In this document: positions 1 through 5,054 of the stretch, in pieces
Layout of the letters: every line of letters starts with the position of its first letter
Position numbering within the stretch: the first letter of the stretch is position 1
Assembly (NCBI GenBank): GCA_002293545.1
Contig: DBDL01000134.1
Location: 1,123-6,176 of the forward strand
Direction: 5' to 3'
Length of the DNA: 5,054 nt
Origin: Lachnoclostridium sp. UBA933
Lineage (GTDB): Bacteria > Bacillota > Clostridia > Lachnospirales > Lachnospiraceae
Notes under the pieces: generated by a model
Seen by the model: the letters and a program-made list of their open reading frames with translations, nothing else
Told to the model about the DNA's origin: nothing
The model's database searches: none
Program-made: the position numbers and the translations under genes

Positions 1-1659
<1,659 letters not shown>

Positions 1660-1666
1660 AAAGTAG

Positions 1667-1695
1667 TAGAAATATGTTGTAAAATATTATATAAT
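1667..1695 (+). promoter_or_regulatory. Putative sigma-A-type promoter for the 137-residue gene
   Basis: A perfect -10 box TATAAT lies at 1690-1695. Exactly 17 bases upstream is TAGAAA (1667-1672), which matches four of six positions of the TTGACA consensus. The region is AT-rich and falls in the gap just after the clpC stop. Transcription would start near 1702 and give a leader of about 23 bases containing the Shine-Dalgarno at 1710-1716. This suggests the downstream gene, and perhaps radA by read-through, can be expressed apart from clpC. Inferred from sequence only. Confidence 0.55.
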
Positions 1696-1724
1696 GAAAG
1701 CAAGAAACCAAGGAGGATTGTCGA

Positions 1725-2138
1725 ATGGCTATCGTGGAGGATTTGATTTGCAGGGGGAAACAAAATTCCTTAAACTTCGGAAACTATCTGCTTAAAACAA
1801 AAACAAAAAAGGCGGATTTTGAGTTTGAAGGAGATTTGTACAAGGTAAAAACATTTAAAGAGATTACCAAGCTTGAAAAAAACGGCATGTTTTTATATGA
1901 ATCCGTGCCGGGCAGTGCGGTAACAAGATTTAAAAGCAATGGGGTGAATGCGGAATTTATTTTGGAAAGCTTTGAAGATGTTTCTATAACGCTTGAGCTG
2001 GAGCCGGACTCGGATTATGAAGTCAATATCGGCGGAGAAGCAGCCGGAACGATGAAGACGAACCTGGCAGGGAAGTTGAATATCAGTGTGGAACTGGATG
2101 AGGGCGAAGAAAAAGAAGTGAAAATAAGAAAAAAATAA
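1725..2138 (+). CDS. Small conserved cytoplasmic protein of unknown function (137 aa)
   Basis: I do not know a demonstrated function. From memory, Lachnospiraceae genomes carry similar short proteins next to radA, often labelled 'endosialidase'. Nothing here supports an enzyme: at 137 residues it is far shorter than phage endosialidases, and I see no catalytic motif, signal peptide or membrane segment. The start is firm: AAGGAGG at 1710-1716 lies eight bases before the ATG. The N-terminal third is mixed and includes DFEFEGDLYKVKTFKEITKL (residues 31-50), then LEKNGMFLYESVPGSAV. The C-terminal part alternates in a beta-strand pattern with turns, ISITLELEPDSDYEV-like at about 87-100, IGGEAAGT (102-109) and LNISVELDEGEEKEVKI (118-134), suggesting a small beta-sandwich. 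There is one cysteine (C9), and the C-terminus is rich in Glu and Lys. It has its own likely promoter after clpC and is followed by a terminator-like hairpin. A binding or scaffold role is only a guess. Confidence 0.85.
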   Translation: MAIVEDLICRGKQNSLNFGNYLLKTKTKKADFEFEGDLYKVKTFKEITKLEKNGMFLYESVPGSAVTRFKSNGVNAEFILESFEDVSITLELEPDSDYEVNIGGEAAGTMKTNLAGKLNISVELDEGEEKEVKIRKK

Positions 2139-2192
2139 GTAAATACCAAGATCAGTCTGGAGTAAGATAGAGTGACAGACCAAGGAACGAAT

Positions 2193-2232
2193 CAGACACG
2201 GACAGTTAATTGATGTCCGTGTTCTGTATTTT
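2193..2232 (+). terminator. Candidate rho-independent terminator after the 137-residue gene
   Basis: ACACGGACA (2196-2204) pairs perfectly with TGTCCGTGT (2214-2222) across a nine-base loop. Skipping one bulged T at 2223, CAG (2193-2195) also pairs with CTG (2224-2226). TATTTT follows at 2227-2232. The stem is GC-containing and stable-looking, but the T tract is short and interrupted, so termination may be partial and allow read-through into radA. On the other strand no T tract follows the stem, so the + orientation is preferred. Confidence 0.55.
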
Positions 2233-2265
2233 AACCGATAAGAAAGTCCCTGTGAAATACAGAAC
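2221..2265 (+). repeat. Perfect 11-bp inverted repeat overlapping the terminator stem, upstream of radA
   Basis: GTTCTGTATTT (2221-2231) is the exact reverse complement of AAATACAGAAC (2255-2265), with 23 bases between them. An outer G-C pair (2219 with 2267) is possible past one G-U wobble. The left arm shares 2221-2226 with the right arm of the preceding hairpin and also uses most of its TATTTT tail, so the fully extended forms of the two structures cannot exist together. No T tract follows, so it is not a second terminator. The repeat is certain as sequence; any regulatory role in the radA leader is inference. Confidence 0.6.
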
Positions 2266-2306
2266 GCAGGATTCCGAATTTATGGGGAAGCAAGTATTAC
2301 AGGAAC

Positions 2307-2312
2307 GAGGTG
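2307..2312 (+). promoter_or_regulatory. Ribosome binding site that supports the TTG start of radA
   Basis: GAGGTG complements the 3' end of 16S rRNA and lies four bases before TTG 2317. Counted from the GAGG core the spacing is six bases. No in-frame ATG occurs close upstream; the ATG at 2282 is in another frame. The TTG start also gives the typical RadA N-terminus, with the first zinc-finger Cys at residue 10. Confidence 0.7.
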
Positions 2313-2316
2313 CTAT

Positions 2317-3669
2317 TTGGCGAAAAATACAACATTGTTTTTTTGCAGGGAATGCGGAGGGGAAACGAGCAAATGGCTCGGACAGTGTCCCCATTGCAAA
2401 GCATGGAATACGCTTGACGAAGTACCGGCACTCAAGACCGGAGGGAAAACAAGCCGGCGGAAGACCATATCACAGACGCCGGAGCATATAAATAATCTAT
2501 CGGTGAAAGAAGACAGCAGAATTTCAACGGGTATCGAAGAAATGAATCGGGTTCTGGGCGGAGGAATTGTTATCGGTTCGCTGATTTTGGTAGGAGGGGA
2601 CCCCGGTATCGGGAAATCAACCCTGTTGCTTCAGATGTGCAGGAATGTATCGGAAAAGGGAGAAAAGGTACTATACATATCCGGTGAGGAGTCGATGATA
2701 CAGATTAAGCTGCGTGCGGAACGTATCGGGGATTTTAAAGGAGATTTAATGCTTCTGACCGAAACCAACCTTCTTCTTATCGAGCAGGCGATTGAAGAAA
2801 CAGGCGCTAACATTGCGGTGATTGATTCGATACAGACGATGTATCATGAAATGTCGGATGCCGCGCCCGGAAGCGTAAGTCAGGTGAGAGAAGTAACCGG
2901 AACCCTGCTGCGGATTGCAAAAAGTAAGGGCATTACCATATTTATCGTAGGTCATGTTACCAAGGAGGGAAATGTTGCCGGTCCCAAAATGCTGGAACAC
3001 ATGGTTGACACCGTACTCTATTTTGAGGGGGACAACAGTGCCGCATACCGCCTTTTGCGCAGTGCAAAAAACCGATACGGTTCTACAAACGAAGTCGGCG
3101 TATTTGAGATGAAAGGAAACGGATTGGCGGAAGTTCCGAACCCCTCCGAGTATATGATGCAGGGAAAGCCGGAAAATGAATCCGGTTCGGTAGTCGCCTG
3201 TACGATTGAGGGGACAAGACCTTTTATGATTGAGGTTCAGGCGTTAGTCTGCCGGACGAATTTCAATCTGCCGAGGAGAACGGCGGCAGGAATGGATTAT
3301 AACCGGGTCAATCTTTTAATGGCGGTGATCGAGAAACGTCTGGGGATACGATTATCTGACTGCGATGCCTATATCAATGTTGCCGGAGGGATGAAGATCA
3401 GTGAACCGGCATTGGATTTGGCTGTCGTTGCCGCAATATTATCCAGTCACCGCGGAAAAGTCATGGATGATCGAACCATTTTATTCGGAGAGGTCGGTTT
3501 GGTAGGTGAAGTCCGCGGAGTCAGTCAGGCGGAATTACGGGTACGCGAAGCAAAAAAACTGGGTTATATGACATGTATCTTACCGGAAGCAAATATCAAA
3601 TCCATAGGGATTAAAGGGATTGACCGGATAGGGATTAAAAATATAAGAGAGCTTTTGAATCTTATGTAA
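2317..3669 (+). CDS. radA: DNA repair and recombination protein RadA/Sms
   Basis: ATP-dependent, hexameric DnaB-like branch-migration helicase that acts with RecA on recombination intermediates in the cytoplasm. The 450 residues match the family's usual length. Domains in order: a C4 zinc finger (C10, C13, C24, C27; CREC and CPHC); a RecA-like ATPase with Walker A GGDPGIGKST (93-102, K100) and Walker B IAVID (D170); the RadA signature KNRYG at 251-255, usually KNRFG; and a Lon-like C-terminal domain (about 290-440) including GMDYNRVNLL and GGMKISEPALDLA (358-369). In the last motif the position matching the Lon catalytic Ser appears to be Ala, so peptidase activity is unlikely, as is general for RadA. 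Translation starts at TTG with GAGGTG upstream. clpC before it is the conserved linkage known from Bacilli, but disA does not follow directly. The stop codon overlaps the Shine-Dalgarno of the next gene, so co-transcription is likely. Confidence 0.97.
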   Translation: MAKNTTLFFCRECGGETSKWLGQCPHCKAWNTLDEVPALKTGGKTSRRKTISQTPEHINNLSVKEDSRISTGIEEMNRVLGGGIVIGSLILVGGDPGIGKSTLLLQMCRNVSEKGEKVLYISGEESMIQIKLRAERIGDFKGDLMLLTETNLLLIEQAIEETGANIAVIDSIQTMYHEMSDAAPGSVSQVREVTGTLLRIAKSKGITIFIVGHVTKEGNVAGPKMLEHMVDTVLYFEGDNSAAYRLLRSAKNRYGSTNEVGVFEMKGNGLAEVPNPSEYMMQGKPENESGSVVACTIEGTRPFMIEVQALVCRTNFNLPRRTAAGMDYNRVNLLMAVIEKRLGIRLSDCDAYINVAGGMKISEPALDLAVVAAILSSHRGKVMDDRTILFGEVGLVGEVRGVSQAELRVREAKKLGYMTCILPEANIKSIGIKGIDRIGIKNIRELLNLM

Positions 3670-3682
3670 GGAGGAAAATGAA

Positions 3683-4141
3683 ATGCAAAAAGTAACGGAA
3701 TGGTTTACCGCCGGGAAAAAAGCAATCATCAGTTGTATTTTAATTATCGGAGGGATCGGGTTGTCGTGCTTTGGTCCCAAAATGGGCTATATTGGAATGC
3801 TTGAATATTACTTGTATCTGCTGGGAACCATCGGACTGTCAAATATCCTTTTCTCAAAAATCTCAGACAGAAATATGAATTTTGTACTTCATCTGTCAGC
3901 CAGTACAGCGATTACAGCAGTTGTTATCAGCTTATTCAGCAATATGCTGGACACATGGACACAGGATACGACAATCATGATCGCACTGATTATTTTTGCA
4001 CTGTTTTGGATTCTCCATATATACCTGATTCAAAAGACAGCAATGATAAAACGTCTGGTAATTAGCTTTTTCGGTGCATTTATGAACATACTGTTTATGG
4101 GGGGCGTGTTTTTTATCATTGCACTTCTGCGAATAGAATAA
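3683..4141 (+). CDS. Five-helix integral membrane protein, function unknown (152 aa)
   Basis: I do not recognise a family. Hydrophobic stretches suited to membrane helices lie at about residues 14-33, 37-58, 67-89, 97-117 and 125-148, joined by short loops. The N-terminus is Lys-rich (K3, K12, K13), which by the positive-inside rule puts it in the cytoplasm; KISDR at 59-63 and KTAMIKR at 118-124 are further charged loops. No catalytic motif stands out. The start is chosen because AAGGAGG (3668-3674) overlaps the radA stop and sits eight bases before ATG 3683. A nearer ATG at 3678 is out of frame and reaches a stop after five codons. The 13-base gaps to both neighbours place it in an operon with radA and the DUF218 gene. 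Two membrane proteins in a row suggest they could act together, but this is inference from position alone. Confidence 0.8.
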   Translation: MQKVTEWFTAGKKAIISCILIIGGIGLSCFGPKMGYIGMLEYYLYLLGTIGLSNILFSKISDRNMNFVLHLSASTAITAVVISLFSNMLDTWTQDTTIMIALIIFALFWILHIYLIQKTAMIKRLVISFFGAFMNILFMGGVFFIIALLRIE

Positions 4142-4154
4142 CAAGGAGAAAAGA

Positions 4155-4901
4155 ATGAGTATACTATTTATTGTGTTGGGTATTGCATGGTTCGGATATA
4201 TTTTTTGGGTTTCAGGGATTATCGGGTGGTCGTTATTTTTGTATATACTCGGACCGGGGGTTTCACTCATATTGATTGCAATTGGCGTACTGTTTATATA
4301 CCGCAGATTCCATCCTTTTCAAATACCAATGAAAATACTGCTGCCGGTTCTTATCATAGCGGGGATATTTGCCCTGATATTTGCGGCTGTAGAGGGAAAA
4401 ATCATCTATTATGCGTATTCACAGCCGGAAGATAATGCAGGGTACATGATTGTTCTCGGAGCGAAAGTAAACGGGGAAGCACTTTCCGGCATGTTAAGAA
4501 AACGATTGGAAACAACGTATGAGTATGCCAAAGAGAATCCGGAAACACAGATTATCGTATCCGGCGGTCAGGGTCCGGGGGAGGACATATCGGAAGCAGA
4601 AGCAATGTCCCGTTATTTGATTGAAAAAGGGATTTCCCCCGAACGGATTATAAAGGAAGACCAATCTACAAGTACAAACGAGAACATACGGTTTAGTAAG
4701 GAATTTATTGATTCGGAGGATGCAGAAATAGTTGTTGTAACGAATGGGTTTCATATTTTGCGCGGGATAAAGATATGTGAAAAAAACGGGCTGACCAATG
4801 TTTCCGGTGCCGCCGCGCAGACTACGGCAGGATTTCATGTATACAGCTACATCAGGGAAGCAATTGCTTATATGAAAGATTATGTTTTTGGGAACATTTA
4901 A
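4155..4901 (+). CDS. Membrane-anchored DUF218 (YdcF/SanA-like) protein
   Basis: The 248-residue protein has three probable N-terminal membrane helices (about 2-20, 26-48, 60-80) followed by a soluble DUF218 domain from about residue 97. Family motifs seen: MIVLGAKVNGEALSGMLRKR (98-117), IIVSGGQGPGEDISEAEAM (133-151), the STSTNEN segment (171-177) and VVVTNGFHILR (193-203). DUF218 members include E. coli YdcF, reported to bind S-adenosylmethionine, and SanA/ElyC, linked to envelope barrier function and peptidoglycan or lipid-carrier metabolism. The reaction is not established for this branch, so no symbol is given. The Arg-rich stretch YRRFHPF after helix 2 suggests a cytoplasmic loop. With three helices the C-terminal domain would then face outside, consistent with an envelope role but not proven. 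AAGGAG (4143-4148) lies six bases before the ATG, and the gene follows the five-helix gene by 13 bases. Confidence 0.88.
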   Translation: MSILFIVLGIAWFGYIFWVSGIIGWSLFLYILGPGVSLILIAIGVLFIYRRFHPFQIPMKILLPVLIIAGIFALIFAAVEGKIIYYAYSQPEDNAGYMIVLGAKVNGEALSGMLRKRLETTYEYAKENPETQIIVSGGQGPGEDISEAEAMSRYLIEKGISPERIIKEDQSTSTNENIRFSKEFIDSEDAEIVVVTNGFHILRGIKICEKNGLTNVSGAAAQTTAGFHVYSYIREAIAYMKDYVFGNI

Positions 4902-4917
4902 AAAGAAAGGGTAACGT

Positions 4918-5054
4918 ATGGAAAGTAAGAAAGAAATAGCTATGGCTTATTTCCGGAAAGGATATAATTGCTCTCAAGCGGTACTTTTGGCTTATGCGGA
5001 GGATTATCATATCGACGAAGAAACGGCAGTGAAAATATCGGCGGGCTTCGGCGG
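4918..5054 (+). CDS. C_GCAxxG_C_C family protein, N-terminal part (3' end missing)
   Basis: Only the first 45 codons fall inside the window. They carry the family's N-terminal signature: FRKGYNCSQAVLLAYAE (residues 12-28) with the first conserved Cys at C18, then KISAGFGG at the edge, which in full members leads into the GCAxxG core. Members are usually about 130-160 residues with several invariant cysteines and are presumed to be redox or metal-binding proteins; I know of no firm biochemical role. The start is ATG 4918, with a modest Shine-Dalgarno (GAAAGGG, 4905-4911) six bases before it. It follows the DUF218 stop by 16 bases with no hairpin between, so the operon probably continues through it. 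The remaining cysteines lie outside the window and cannot be checked here. Confidence 0.85.
   Translation, partial: MESKKEIAMAYFRKGYNCSQAVLLAYAEDYHIDEETAVKISAGFG

Noticed and set aside
1677..1695. TTGTAA at 1677 as the -35 box for TATAAT at 1690.
   Set aside because: The spacer is only seven bases; TAGAAA at 1667 gives the proper 17.
2155..2180. Short inverted repeat GTCTG/CAGAC after the 137-residue gene.
   Set aside because: Only five base pairs with a 16-base loop and no T tract; expected by chance.
2272..2300. Possible radA promoter TTCCGA, 17 bases, TATTAC.
   Set aside because: The -35 match is weak, and transcription would begin at about 2307, inside the Shine-Dalgarno of radA, leaving no usable ribosome binding site.
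2210..2491. A 93-codon + strand reading frame overlapping the start of radA.
   Set aside because: It runs out of frame through the RadA zinc-finger region, has no good ribosome binding site, and its translation shows no family features.
3604..3651. In-frame direct repeat at the radA 3' end: ATAGGGATTAAA at 3604-3615 and 3628-3639, giving IGIK twice, eight codons apart.
   Set aside because: The second halves of the two units do not match, the protein has normal RadA length, and GI-V/I repeats of this kind fit the usual RadA C-terminus. Chance similarity is more likely than a recent duplication.
3932..4270. A 112-codon minus-strand frame across the junction of the two membrane genes.
   Set aside because: Both + strand genes there have good Shine-Dalgarno sequences and coherent membrane segments. 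The antisense translation has no recognisable domain.

Overview
The window reads as a chromosomal housekeeping segment from a low-to-moderate GC Gram-positive bacterium of the class Clostridia, most likely Lachnospiraceae. This is a judgement from gene content and codon style, not from a database search. The evidence is a ClpC-type unfoldase with a short middle domain, a RadA/Sms protein with a TTG start, strong AAGGAGG ribosome binding sites, and a 137-residue protein of a type I recall from Lachnospiraceae between clpC and radA. All convincing genes are on the + strand and gaps are short.

Layout: 1-1659 is the C-terminal two thirds of clpC, cut at the left edge. A 65-base gap holds a good sigma-A-like promoter (TAGAAA, 17 bases, TATAAT) for the small cytoplasmic protein at 1725-2138, whose function is unknown. 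The 178-base gap at 2139-2316 holds a terminator-like hairpin at 2193-2232 and a second, partly overlapping perfect inverted repeat at 2221-2265. radA (2317-3669) follows. Three genes are then packed behind it with gaps of 13, 13 and 16 bases: a five-helix membrane protein (3683-4141), a membrane-anchored DUF218/YdcF-SanA-like protein (4155-4901), and the start of a C_GCAxxG_C_C family protein (from 4918, cut at the right edge).

How they fit together: ClpC is the ATP-driven unfoldase that feeds ClpP, and RadA is a DNA-repair and recombination helicase. In Bacilli these genes sit in the ctsR-mcsA-mcsB-clpC-radA-disA stress cluster. Here the clpC-radA link is kept, with one small gene inserted between them. 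The place just after radA, where disA sits in Bacilli, is instead occupied by three envelope or redox-type genes that appear to be co-transcribed with radA. No mobile element, CRISPR array, tRNA, rRNA or phage gene was seen. I do not see a clearly new multi-gene system. The best leads are the unknown gene between clpC and radA, the double hairpin before radA, and the uncharacterised membrane/DUF218/cysteine-protein group after it.
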